Shown one piece after another: positions 27,197 through 37,320 of a DNA stretch of 64,000 nucleotides. Within the stretch, counting starts at the first letter, position 1. Each line of letters begins with the position of its first letter. The stretch comes from Cercis canadensis (taxonomy: Eukaryota > Streptophyta > Magnoliopsida > Fabales > Fabaceae). The notes under the pieces are model-generated. The model worked only from the letters and a program-made list of their open reading frames with translations, had not been told where the DNA came from and did not search any database. The DNA is taken from positions 986,786-1,050,785 of the forward strand of contig QAOA01002596.1 of assembly GCA_003255065.1 (NCBI GenBank), in the 5' to 3' direction. The position numbers and the translations under genes were made by a program.

Positions 27197-29102
27197 TGGG
27201 CTAACTGTCCACATATCGGATAGCATGGCATAGTAGCCAACTTCTACCAAGAACTTTATGGTTTCAAATCTCATCAAGCTCCTCATTACCTTGGCCTATC
27301 ATCTATCCTGCTTAGATTTTTCATCTCCTATCATGCTAATACAATAAAAGTCAGAATCAAACTTCCACCCAGTATAGAAAACACTAGTATCGACCAGTCA
27401 TTAATATCATTGCATAAAATTTTAACATGATGCACTTACTTCATCAATGTGTGACTGCAGAGTTGCAATATGATTCCTTTTCCCCTCAATCCTAGTTGCA
27501 TTTTCGCTGGACTTTTGCTGAAGGGAAATTAACTCTTCCAAATTCTCCATAGAACTTTTCTTTATGTCATCAGCGAAGGAGTTTAGTGCAGGCTTTAGTG
27601 TCAATTTGTAGTCAATACCCATTATCTCAGCGGGTGTAGATCCCTTGGCATTCAACTGATACTGAAAACCATTACCAATCTTCAACCTAGAACCACAAGA
27701 TAGAGTGTTGAGTGAGAGAATATGTTAGAGTTGATTCTGGAGATATTTAACATCATGATCAGATAGAAATAACATTCACAGCAGATAGACAGTAAGCCTA
27801 ATTCATTTGAACAAAACTGTTAATAGATGTTCTGGAAAAGACCCTACTTTACAATCATATTAGAAGGCATTCTGTTGGAAATTATGCTTATATAATAGAC
27901 AGAGGGCCTGCACCCGTGTCTTGGATACAAGCTCTAACAGAAGCCAGAAAGACAAACATGTAACTCAACATAAGAAGAAATAACCTCCTAATGGCCTGGT
28001 TGCAGTCCAGTGCAAGTGCCTCAAGGTCTTTGAATTTGTGCCCAAGAGTAGTGTCAAGTTCCCACGATCTTTCTTCCCAGGCATTCCTAGCTAGCTCTGC
28101 CTCCCCAATATCCCTATCTACCGCCTGTAACTCTCTCTTCATCCTCTCCACATCCCTTGCATTAAAAGTCTGCAAGTCGACCCTCTTCTTCAATTCTGCA
28201 TTCTCCTCACAAATCTTCTTGTTCTCTTGTACTTTAGCCTCCAATTGCTTCTCTTTCTCTGACAAAACCTTCTCCACTTCCTTTATCCTCCCCGTGAACT
28301 CCTCAATGATCTTATGAAACTTGTTCACATCATTTTCTAACATATTCTTGTCCCTCTCAAGCTCTTCCTTCTGAGACGGCCTCGACTTCAGTACCTCCAA
28401 TTCTGCCTCCAATTTCGCCACATTTTCCTGAGTAGCTTTCACTCTCTCAGCTGCATTCTCTTTCTCTCTCTCCAGCTTCTCTTTGCACTCACGGTCCACT
28501 TCCTCCATTGCATCATCATCTCCCCTTATGTAGTGCAAATAGCTATTCAGTGTATACAAATACAACACATTGTTCTCAATAAATGATGTCGAATTGGCCG
28601 ACGAAGAGACATGATCATTGTACATAGCGATTTGCACAAGCCAGTGAATGAGAGCCAAAAAGGTGGGCCATTGGTGAGGTGCAGCAGGGGACTTGAGAAT
28701 CGATTTGTTGAGCTTAAAAGGGTAATTCAGAGACTTCAGAAGAATCGGCAAATCATCGGCGAGCTTCGAGGTGGGAAAATTGAGACGAGACATTAAGAAT
28801 TTTAGGGTTTCATGGATGTCCTTGGCGGAAGGGACAGTGGATTTGAAGGAAATGGGGAAAGAGAGAGAGGAAAGGTACGTGTTGATGGTGGCAACCGCGG
28901 ATTGCTGGAAGGAGCGCTCTTTGTAGATGTCGGTAGTCGTCGGACGGCCGACGCCGGCCGACGATGGGCGGCTACTGGCGAAACTGGCATCGGAGTCACG
29001 GGCGGAGGAACCGGGAAACTGGCGGTGGTGGTATTCCAGCGGCGTCGGTGGAGGCGGGGGAATGAAGGATTGTTTTGGTTGCCGGCGACCGGTGGCTCTC
29101 AT
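25364..29102 (-). CDS. NDC80: Kinetochore protein NDC80 (HEC1)
   Basis: Four exons on the minus strand: 29102-27985, 27686-27440, 26484-26338 and 25597-25364; 581 residues, close to the roughly 570 of Arabidopsis NDC80. The N-terminus is basic and proline-rich (MRATGRRQPKQSFIPPPPPT), like the unstructured microtubule-binding tail. Residues about 70-200 form the calponin-homology-like head, including KDIHETLKFLMSRL and WPTFLALIHWLVQIAMYND. From about 205 the protein is almost continuous coiled coil, the part that pairs with NUF2 and ends at SPC24/SPC25. The complex links kinetochores to spindle microtubules. The coil is split over four exons with consistent phases. The stop at 25364 follows FYANCN. 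A CT/CA microsatellite lies in intron 2. Confidence 0.94.
27149..27196. repeat. (CT)n(CA)n compound microsatellite in NDC80 intron 2
   Basis: About 30 bases of CT repeats run directly into about 20 bases of CA repeats, inside the intron between 27440 and 26484. Confidence 0.9.
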
Positions 29103-29193
29103 CTCCGGCGAGATTTTTAAATTTAATTTCTCGCTCTATCTGATGAAAATTGAAATTGATTTTCGCACTCTCGCAAGTATGTTTTGAAGGGAC

Positions 29194-29335
29194 TTTCCCG
29201 CTTACAGAGTTGGAGGGGCGGGATTATTGTGATTGGACACTTTTGCCCTCATCTACAAAGTGTACGCCACGTAGCAAACAAGCCCATTGGGCCTACTCTA
29301 GCACTCTTCACTGAGTGATGGGCCAGGGCCACAGA
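29194..29335 (-). promoter_or_regulatory. Cell-cycle-type promoter of NDC80
   Basis: TTTCCCGC at 29194-29201, about 92 bases upstream of the NDC80 start, is a perfect E2F consensus. GGCGGGAT follows about 20 bases further upstream, then ATTGG (a CCAAT box on the gene strand). TGGGCC motifs near 29288 and 29320 resemble the TCP site II found in plant cell-division genes. The combination fits S/G2/M expression, but binding is inferred. Confidence 0.55.
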
Positions 29336-29340
29336 ATATA

Positions 29341-30150
29341 TCTAGTAGTTTTCTCTTTTTTTTTTTTCTTTTTTTTAAATTATAATTTCTTTTTACTTAT
29401 CGAAGAAAACCTTTCCAAGAAGAAAGGTATGTGGGTCCGTGCACATGATCCTACTTTATCGCCACCATGACAACATTTTTTTTTAACATGACACTATTTT
29501 CCAATTTGGGTTATTTTCTTATCACCACCAACCATGACACCATTTTTCTAATTCGAGTGTTTTATTAGTTTAAAACTCTATCTCATAAGAAGGTGCTACA
29601 CAAATAAACATTTTTTTTAAAAAAAAAAATTGGTCTTTTTGAGAAACCCAATTTTTCATCATAATATATAATAACAAAAAAAGAGAGAGAAAACATGAAA
29701 CCATTGAAATGTCAAAAGGCTTAAAAATTGTCAAAACCAATAAAATCTTAACTCATCAAAATCAATCCAAGTTCAAAGAATCATCATTTGCTAATATCTA
29801 ATTAGAAATTTTCCATTTTTAAGAGGAATTCAACCTTGCTACCACTAGAAATTAATCAAATTTAATCTGAATTTTTTATAAATTAATCAATTTCATTAAT
29901 CGATTTTTTATTTTTGGCATAAAGGAATATCCTTCAATTTCATGCTCGTAGGATAAGTCAGTTTTCAGTTCAGAAAGCGCAGCTAGCACGTGCAGCCGTT
30001 CTTTCGCGTACGTCGTGTGAGTGGGAGAATCCAGTTATAGAGTAGAGCGTGGTATGCAGTCTCCTATTTGGCGCGTGTAAAGCAGTAGCAGCATCTCTTT
30101 TTACACCAACACACACACTGATGTGTAATTGGACAAGTATGCAAGCAAAG
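29341..30150. other. Intergenic, AT-rich, between NDC80 and DUF1644 genes
   Basis: No gene is seen. Poly(T) and poly(A) tracts lie near 29360 and 29615. The two neighbouring genes are divergent, so the right end probably holds the DUF1644 gene promoter. Confidence 0.5.
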
Positions 30151-30579
30151 AAGGAGTAGCGTGGAAATGACTCGAACTCCGCGAATCAAAAATTTTATCT
30201 CTTTCTCTCTCTAAAGAAACTTTTTTTTTCTCTCTCTAAACTCTCGCGAACGGAAAAAGGATGTGAGATTAGTCCTCTCCTCCCGCCCATAACTCATTTC
30301 CCTCGATTCCTTCGCCTAAGCTTTCGATTCGTGCTAGAGATTAGAGAACCATATTTCTATCTTGCTTCTCTCTCTACCTCGCTTCAAATTTGCTTAATTT
30401 TCATCCATTTTTTCACTTTTCAATTCTCCATAGACGCCTGGTACGACCATTCCTCTATTTTCTCTCTCTCTACCATTTTGGTTTTGATTTAGATTTCCCG
30501 TGATTTTTTCGTTTGGGTGTCGATGAACGGGGAGGGGAGTTTACTGGGAACAATAACTCTTAAAATTCATATGGACAGT

Positions 30580-30612
<33 letters not shown>

Positions 30613-33600
30613 NTTTTTTGGCATTTTTAACACCCATTGATTGGATTTTTTTTTTTCTAAATTTTTCATGAAATTGAGGAAGCAGTTATCCAAATGGAAA
30701 ACTGGGTTGTGCTTTAATTTAAGATTGAAGTTGAATTTTCAATTTTTTCTCCCAATTTTTTTTGGGTTTTTCTCGGCTTCCAAGCAGATGGGCATTTTAT
30801 TTTTTTTCAACATTTCCTGTAAATTTTTACGATTTTGAAAACGTTTTCATCAGTTTTATATTTAAATGGTCAATAATGGACGATTGGATCTAAGATGGAT
30901 AAAGTTAGCTGCATGTGCCCCATATCCTAGCTCCATGTTCTGGTCAATATTTTATTTAATCTTATTTGCTGTCTTTGCTTGTTAGTCTTGCGTCTGGCAC
31001 GTTGCTTCCTTTGGGCCCTTTATGTGATTATTATCTTACTTTGTTAAACTTTCAGATGCACTTTGGTTGCTCGAACTAATTTGTTGGATTCAGATACTCT
31101 CGAACTGCGAGGCTGGTGAGTTTTTCGCCCTCCTAGAGTCCTAGTTATGGTTTGATGCATAAAAGTTCCACCTTTTTATTATCATTATCAGCAGGCTAGA
31201 AATGAAGCACATTTGCTTGCAGAATTGGTTTCTTTCTCCAAGTTAAATGTTTGCTTGAGTGCATGGTCCATTGCCCCACCTATACTCTCTTGGTTAGGAG
31301 TCAGTCATCGAGATATATTAAGTATAGTGTTGGCATGCGTTCATTCTGTTGTCAGCTTTCTTCGGGTGAATAAATTAGTATTATTTATTTAGTACATACA
31401 AAACAAATGCATCATTTTAGTGCAAAGTTCATGTCCTTGTTATATTGGTTTTATTCTCAACTAATTTATTGTCTTTTCCTGTTTCATTTAGTGCACTATG
31501 CCATTTCACAACTTTATTATATTTCCAAATCTTATTTCTGTAGTAGTTTGTCAAAATCTGGATGATTTGGCTTGCCATTGTTGACTTGGTTGAGACTTGA
31601 TCTCCAACTTTTTTCTTGACCTTTCTCTGTATCTAACCTTTGTTTAGAAGATATGGGATGTGGATAAACAACTTTTAAAGAGAAGATGCATGTGTCTACT
31701 GTCATTAATTTACCCTCCCAACACATTCATTCCTCAACCTCGCCCAAGAAAACTCTTTAATGAACACCACATTTAGTTCCTTCCTCTTTTTTCTTCAAAT
31801 GCATTAGCCAGTGTGCTATTCCTTGTCACTTTGTTCCCATTTATGTATAAAGGGTTCCCCCTGCTCACCCATGTTGTGAACTTTTGGTGATTGCTCAAGA
31901 ATCTTCAGAACCTTGGTCTTGAAGATTTATAAGTTCCTTGTATCATTTGAAGAATATCGATATAATACTTCCCTGAGCAAAGTAATTTGTCTGATTATTC
32001 CTTTGGAATATTATCATTGAGAGCTAAAAAGTTTGACTTTTTGGTGTTTTCTGATTGAACACTAGGTTCAAAACTAGATAACAGCATTTGATGCTTAAAG
32101 GATTAGGAAATGGTAAAAATAAAGAGAATGGAGAGGCAGTGGATGCATTAAACCTTGGATTCTGGCCGTCCACAGTCAAGGAAAAGATGAGAAGAAGCAC
32201 TGCAGTGGTCCCAGAATACTGGTTTCAATTGGCTAGAGTGCGACCAAGTTTCTACTGGTGGTCATTTGGACACTACAGTCAAATTAAGGATGGATAGGCT
32301 GACTGCATCCAGTTACCTGATTAGGCTCCAGTTGAGCATCTTGCTGTATTCCTACCTTTTTAGTTTGTATGATATTTTATTTCCTTTCTGGCATTGAACT
32401 GTGTCTTGATTGCATAACTATGTGGACCCCCTAAGCTTGCAGTTATCCACAATTTGAAAACTTCTTCTATCTGGTGGCTAAACAGCTGATCTAGGCTCTG
32501 TTTGGATCTGTTCCTGAAAAAAAAATTCTGTTATTTGAGTAAAAAGATTCTTGGAATATTGATGCAACCTGTTTCTTTATGTGTTTTTATTCTGAAACAG
32601 GAAATTTCTATGGACATTTGCATTGCACTAAGATTATGCATCTTTCCCATGTGCTTCCTGTTCTTTTTCTTGTTCAATTGTATGTCCCTGGAAGTTACGA
32701 AGTGTGATTCTGTGCAATCACACACAGACATTCTGAGCGGTTATTGAAGTCTAAGATTACTGCCAAATTAGGCAAATGAAAATTTTGTAATATTACATCC
32801 GTAAATTTTAGAGTTACTTGATCTAATACTTCATTTTCTATGGACCCAAAAAAAGTACGGCATTTTTTGATATGTTAAAACGTATAGCAGTAGTTTTACT
32901 ATTAACTTCAGGTTATAGGTTTTTCTTGATGTATCTTGCAGTTATGAGCTGTAGTCTTTCTTGGTGGTTCATGAGTAATTCGCATTGCAGCTTTTGGAGG
33001 TTTACAAATGGCCTTTGCCCTTTTAGGCAACATCTGTGAGAGAGATGCTTGGTGAAGTTTCTAGCCTTAGTTTTTGTTAGAAGAGACCTACCTTTTTGCT
33101 AGACCAGACAACTTCATGTTCATCTCTATCAGCCCTGCATGCATTTATCTTGTTAAGGGACAGTCATCCATTTAATGGTTTTCCATGTTTGGCAAGCAAA
33201 GACACCCCTGTATTATATGGCGACAGGAACTATGAATTTCGAGTCTCTGGATATCTGTTTGTGTTGGTTTCAGATATGTTAAGCTATCTGAAGGCACAAT
33301 TCTTTTGGTTGGCATCAGGTAAGCTGGAAGGATAATTTTTCCCTTTCTGGAATGAGGAGTCTCATCTGTCTACGTTCCTTTTTTCCTTACTTGTAGAGCC
33401 CAGTGTAGCTGCTTACTTTTCTTTTAGGCTAGACTGTTGAATAAGATGACATTGGGATTTCAGAGAGGGTCCCCTTTGAGGTTAAAATTGAACTTTCTAT
33501 ATGTGAATGTTCGATCAATGACTTTATAAGTCACGTGTTTTAATTTGTGGCATGACCAATAGGAAATACATTCTCCCTGTTTTAGTGTATATCTAGTATG

Positions 33601-34374
33601 TCTTGCTTTTTTAGTGTTTCTTGACTTATTTGCTCGTAAGTATATATTGCTGGTGCATTTCCTTTTTTTGTGGGGTGGGGATGGATCGGGGGGGAATAGA
33701 CTCTTGCTTAAGCTTGGACTATCACAGGGCAAGTCCAGGATGAAATCATTCTTTGTATAAGGGAAGTGGAATTGCAGGGAAAATTAGGAGACACCTTTTG
33801 CGGTGAGGGAACCATTTTATTCTGAAGACACCTTACACCATGTTGCTTAGGGTTGATAATTCACCATAGAAACTCAATAAATGTCTGTCTGCGGACTCTC
33901 TGTAGAAACAATGTTTTTTTTTTGCTTTTCTTTCTTGTTTTGTTTTTGTGGAGCACGGATTCCCTTTTTCTGATCTTTACCATTGGCTGTATTTGGTTGA
34001 GGAAAATTTTTTTATTGACCACTCAATGCCAGATTACATTATTAATATGGTTGCTGTCTTCATGCAACATAAATTTGAGATCATTTACTCTATGTTTCGG
34101 CATTTTTGTATTTGCATATTATTTAGGAATACATAACCAAGGGAACTTTTCTGTAGTTCATAAATCCACTCCTTGATTGCTTTCCCCACTGTATGTCAAA
34201 TAAATGAACCTCAAGTATTCTACCAACTGTTCACCCCTTCCCCCTCTCTTTTCTGTTCTTATACAGAGTGCATCAAAAAGGAGTTTATAGTCTTGGAACC
34301 TAATCTTTAAATTCGTGAAATCAGGGTATCTTGTTAACACTGTTTCTGTTTTATGTCCCAGGTTCAGTTGGAAA
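30151..34374 (+). other. Long, probably intron-containing 5' leader of the DUF1644 gene
   Basis: CT-rich start-region sequence occupies about 30200-30440 and ends in a candidate donor CTG/gtacga at 30441. A candidate non-coding leader exon lies at 31056-31115 (cag before, gtgagt after). A ttatgtcccag acceptor ends at 34361, 14 bases before the coding start. The leader would thus be spliced over about 4 kb. A poly(T) run with an N at 30613 lies inside. ORFs such as 32088-32297 match no family I recognise. Confidence 0.4.
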
Positions 34375-35484
34375 ATGGCAAAAGGAAGCAGGGGACGACG
34401 CAGGATTGCTTCCCGTCAGTACAGGCCTACTCCATACCCAGTGCCTCATTGCAAAAGGGATATTTGTGACGATTTGTGCCCAAAGAAATGCTCTAAAGCC
34501 ATGGATAGGAAGGACTGGGAAGATGTGACATGTTCTGTGTGCATGGAATACCCACACAATGCTGTTCTTCTCCTTTGCTCTTCTCATGACAAGGGTTGCC
34601 GTCCCTACATGTGTGGAACTAGCTTTCGTCATTCCAACTGCCTTGATCAGTATAAGAAAGCTTACACTAAAGTTATCCCATCTAATAATGAACAGCCGAT
34701 GCATGACTCTATCAGTAATCCAAGTGTGCTACCAGACTCAAACTCTCCTATTGACAAGTGTGAAGCCACAGAGCTTGCGTGCCCCCTATGCAGGGGTCAG
34801 GTGAAAGGTTGGACAGTTGTGGAACCTGCAAGGGATTATCTAAATGCAAAAAAGAGAAGTTGCATGCAAGATGAGTGCTCATTTGTTGGGAACTACAAGG
34901 AATTGAGGAAACATGTGCGCGCAGAGCATCCCTCAGCCCGTCCACGTGCAGTGGATCCTTCTCATGAACAGAAATGGAGATGGCTTGAGTGGGAGCGTGA
35001 ACGGGAAGATGTTATCAGCACAATAACATCAACCATGCCTGGGGCAATGGTTTTTGGGGATTATGTGATAGAAGGAAATCGTAATGACTTTGACTCAGAT
35101 GAAGAAGAAGGGGGTCTTGATGGAGATGCTGCAGAAAGAAGTGGAGGATTTCGTATGGGGTTAGAGGCAATGAATTTCTTTCTCCTATTTCATGCAGTTC
35201 GGCAAGGAAATGATCTTACTAGACGGCTGAGGCCTGAGCTGGCCTCCCATAGAATATCAGCTCAGAATGGTGCCCGCCATACTACTCCTGTTGGTGGGTT
35301 GGACTTATCAGATCAAGACGAGGACATTGACAATGACAATGACAATGACAGGTATAGTGACCAAGATAATGATGGTAGTGTATCACTAGTTAGCCGTCTC
35401 CGTAACCATGGTGGCGGCGCAGTTTTATTGGGCCGCTCGGCTAGGAGGCGCAGACGGAGGGAAGCAAACACAGGGCGGAGGTAG
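34375..35484 (+). CDS. DUF1644 zinc-finger-like protein
   Basis: A single coding exon of 369 residues, starting MAKGSRGRRRIASRQYRP. The Cys-rich core at about 53-90 (CSVCMEYPHNAVLLLCSS, then CRPYMCGTSFRHSNC) and the second cluster at about 136-185 (CPLCRGQVKGWTVVEPARDY, then a C2H2-like stretch with C163, C168, H180 and H185) define the plant-specific DUF1644 family (Arabidopsis At4g08460/At1g15430 type). The C-terminus is acidic with an (N-D)n repeat coded by GACAAT units, then a very basic tail (ARRRRRREANTGRR) that may be a nuclear signal. Some rice members are linked to salt and drought response; the biochemical role is unknown. I chose the start at 34375 because an acceptor precedes it and the in-frame ATG at 34315 lies in the predicted intron. 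Confidence 0.9.
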   Translation: MAKGSRGRRRIASRQYRPTPYPVPHCKRDICDDLCPKKCSKAMDRKDWEDVTCSVCMEYPHNAVLLLCSSHDKGCRPYMCGTSFRHSNCLDQYKKAYTKVIPSNNEQPMHDSISNPSVLPDSNSPIDKCEATELACPLCRGQVKGWTVVEPARDYLNAKKRSCMQDECSFVGNYKELRKHVRAEHPSARPRAVDPSHEQKWRWLEWEREREDVISTITSTMPGAMVFGDYVIEGNRNDFDSDEEEGGLDGDAAERSGGFRMGLEAMNFFLLFHAVRQGNDLTRRLRPELASHRISAQNGARHTTPVGGLDLSDQDEDIDNDNDNDRYSDQDNDGSVSLVSRLRNHGGGAVLLGRSARRRRRREANTGRR

Positions 35485-36005
35485 ATAAAACATCATGCTG
35501 GAACCAGGAGGTTGGAAAAGGACAAATTTCGTAGGTATATATTGGAGCGGAAAATTTAGCAACTTAAACTGGATTGACTTAATAACAGTTGCACTCATTC
35601 TTTCCAGGAGAAAGGAAGATAAAAAGACGTTCATTTTTATTTTTTCATCTCTTGTAATTTATTTTACATGTACATTCCTACCTTCCTCCTATCATTGCAC
35701 ATTCCAATGTGAAAATTGGCTTATGTAAACACGTTTGATTTCATGAAATCTCTTACATGAAATTGCTTTTTTCTTTTTCCCTCCCCTATTGCTGGCATCA
35801 AATTGATTGCCATCTATTGAACAAATGCAAATATTCACTCTCAACCAATGACCTATTTAACTTGCATCCCCATGCAGTGAAACGGTTGTTAGATCAATTG
35901 ATTTGACTGTGCATACCTTTTGTTAATTGTCTTTTTATTTTTTTTTATTTTTTTTATTTGCCTTCTTGTTATATACCTGCCCTATGTACTGATATTGAAT
36001 AAGAT
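35485..36005 (+). other. 3' UTR and downstream of the DUF1644 gene
   Basis: No gene is seen. The first 200-250 bases are likely 3' UTR; a T-rich stretch follows near 35930-35960. Confidence 0.5.
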
Positions 36006-36312
36006 AAATTTAGTATTACAATTCCAAAATAGTAAAAATGACTAGACGACAAGATTATAATTAATATTTTTTGCAACCAAAAAAATTGCTAAATTAAATG
36101 GATTTAAGAGGAGGGGGCAAAGTGAAGAAAATAAGTGGGGCACACAATAATATGCAGTAATTAAAAAGAAATCTAAAATAGCATTATGGGTAGTTGCCTA
36201 CACTCAAATATTAGCACGGCACGATGCTTTATTTTAATTATTTTCTTTAGTTAGCGGTTTGCATAAAACACATTAGTAAATTGAGCCGAAAGAAACCCTT
36301 GAATGCATCTGA
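36006..36312 (-). pseudogene. Orphan copy of the NDC80 3' end
   Basis: About 310 bases align with 25120-25433, the last 20-odd codons of NDC80 plus about 245 bases of its 3' flank, in the same orientation and with scattered substitutions and small indels. Shared stretches include TTTATTTTAATTATTTTCTT and the segment coding FPNVFYAN (here altered). No other NDC80 exon is found beside it. It is either a partial segmental copy or the last relic of a second NDC80 gene. It lies between the DUF1644 and separase stops. Confidence 0.8.
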
Positions 36313-37320
36313 AGAAAATAAGTTAGCTTGTTAATCATGATTTGGAAATAATAAGAACTAGGAACGGATTGACCTTTCTGACTTTTAAATTTAAAAGAAC
36401 ATAAAACATAGCCTTCAAACAAGAAATGGAACTAACGTGAAATTAAAGGGAAAAATAACATGTTCAGTGACTTAAAAATTCATCGTCCAATAGCTTCATA
36501 AATCCAATAGCTAGGAAAGGAAGTTGAATTTGATTAATACAATAAGAAATGTCACATTTCACAATATTGTCATTAAATTTTGGAAACTTTTCCCATAAAA
36601 CCTTCCAACGCTCAGATAACTCTATCCATAGACAAGCTTCTATAGACTTTACCCGGGTTTCTTTCACAAGAAAAGAGCGCATTTTTGTGAGAAAAAAAAA
36701 TACACATTCGTAGTTGTTATAAGGAGATGCTAATACGCTCCTCTCATTGTAGATGAACCCAATGCTGTTTCATTTAAGCTTGTTGATCACCCAACAACAA
36801 CGTAACAGATAATGTATCCAACAATAAAGCTGAAAGGTTGTTCATGCATATCCCTAAAAAAACAAATAATAGATCAACTTTTCAAATAATGGTGTTTGCC
36901 AAATTGAATACAACGGAATCAACCTTAATACCTGTCACCCTATGGTACAATACTGCCGAACTTAGAAACAGCAGTGTATCAGAACAACTTATTGGTCTCA
37001 AATCTGTATACAATATACATTGTCAAGTCTGCTCCCTTTAATCCTCGCATACTAACTTGAAAAAGATCAAAACTGTGTATGTATATACATATCTCTATTC
37101 TGTGGATGAAATGTGGGAGTACTTAGACAACTTGGTGAAAAGACCTGTTAGCAAATAGTGAGGGGACAAAAGGTTTAACAGTTAGTAATTTCGCATATTC
37201 AAAGAAGTTCAAAATGCCTAAACCTGCCTAAAATTGCAGGCCTCAAATGTTGGATATGAAAACTTGAAAATGAGATGGGAAGGAAACAAAACCACTTCCA
37301 CGGCAATTTCATGCATGCTA
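36313..37320. other. Spacer between the NDC80 remnant and separase
   Basis: The right part is probably the separase 3' UTR. A 72-codon minus-strand ORF at 36464-36682 (starting MRSFLVKETRVKSIEACLWI) has no match I recognise and no clear exon signals. Confidence 0.45.

Noticed and set aside
26949-27286. ORFs containing long Ser-Leu or Arg-Glu repeats
   Set aside because: They are translations of the CT/CA microsatellite within NDC80 intron 2.
27888-27978. Reading of NDC80 exon 1 past the donor to 27888
   Set aside because: The open frame continues into the intron, but the aggtta donor at 27984 and the in-phase next exon show splicing after NQAIR.
28812-29187. Plus-strand ORFs opposite NDC80 exon 1
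   Set aside because: Shadow frames of a GC-rich coding exon; no family resemblance.
32088-32297. 69-codon ORF starting MLKGLGNGKNKENGEAV
   Set aside because: It lies in the predicted leader intron of the DUF1644 gene, is short, and has no recognisable domain; not enough to call a gene.
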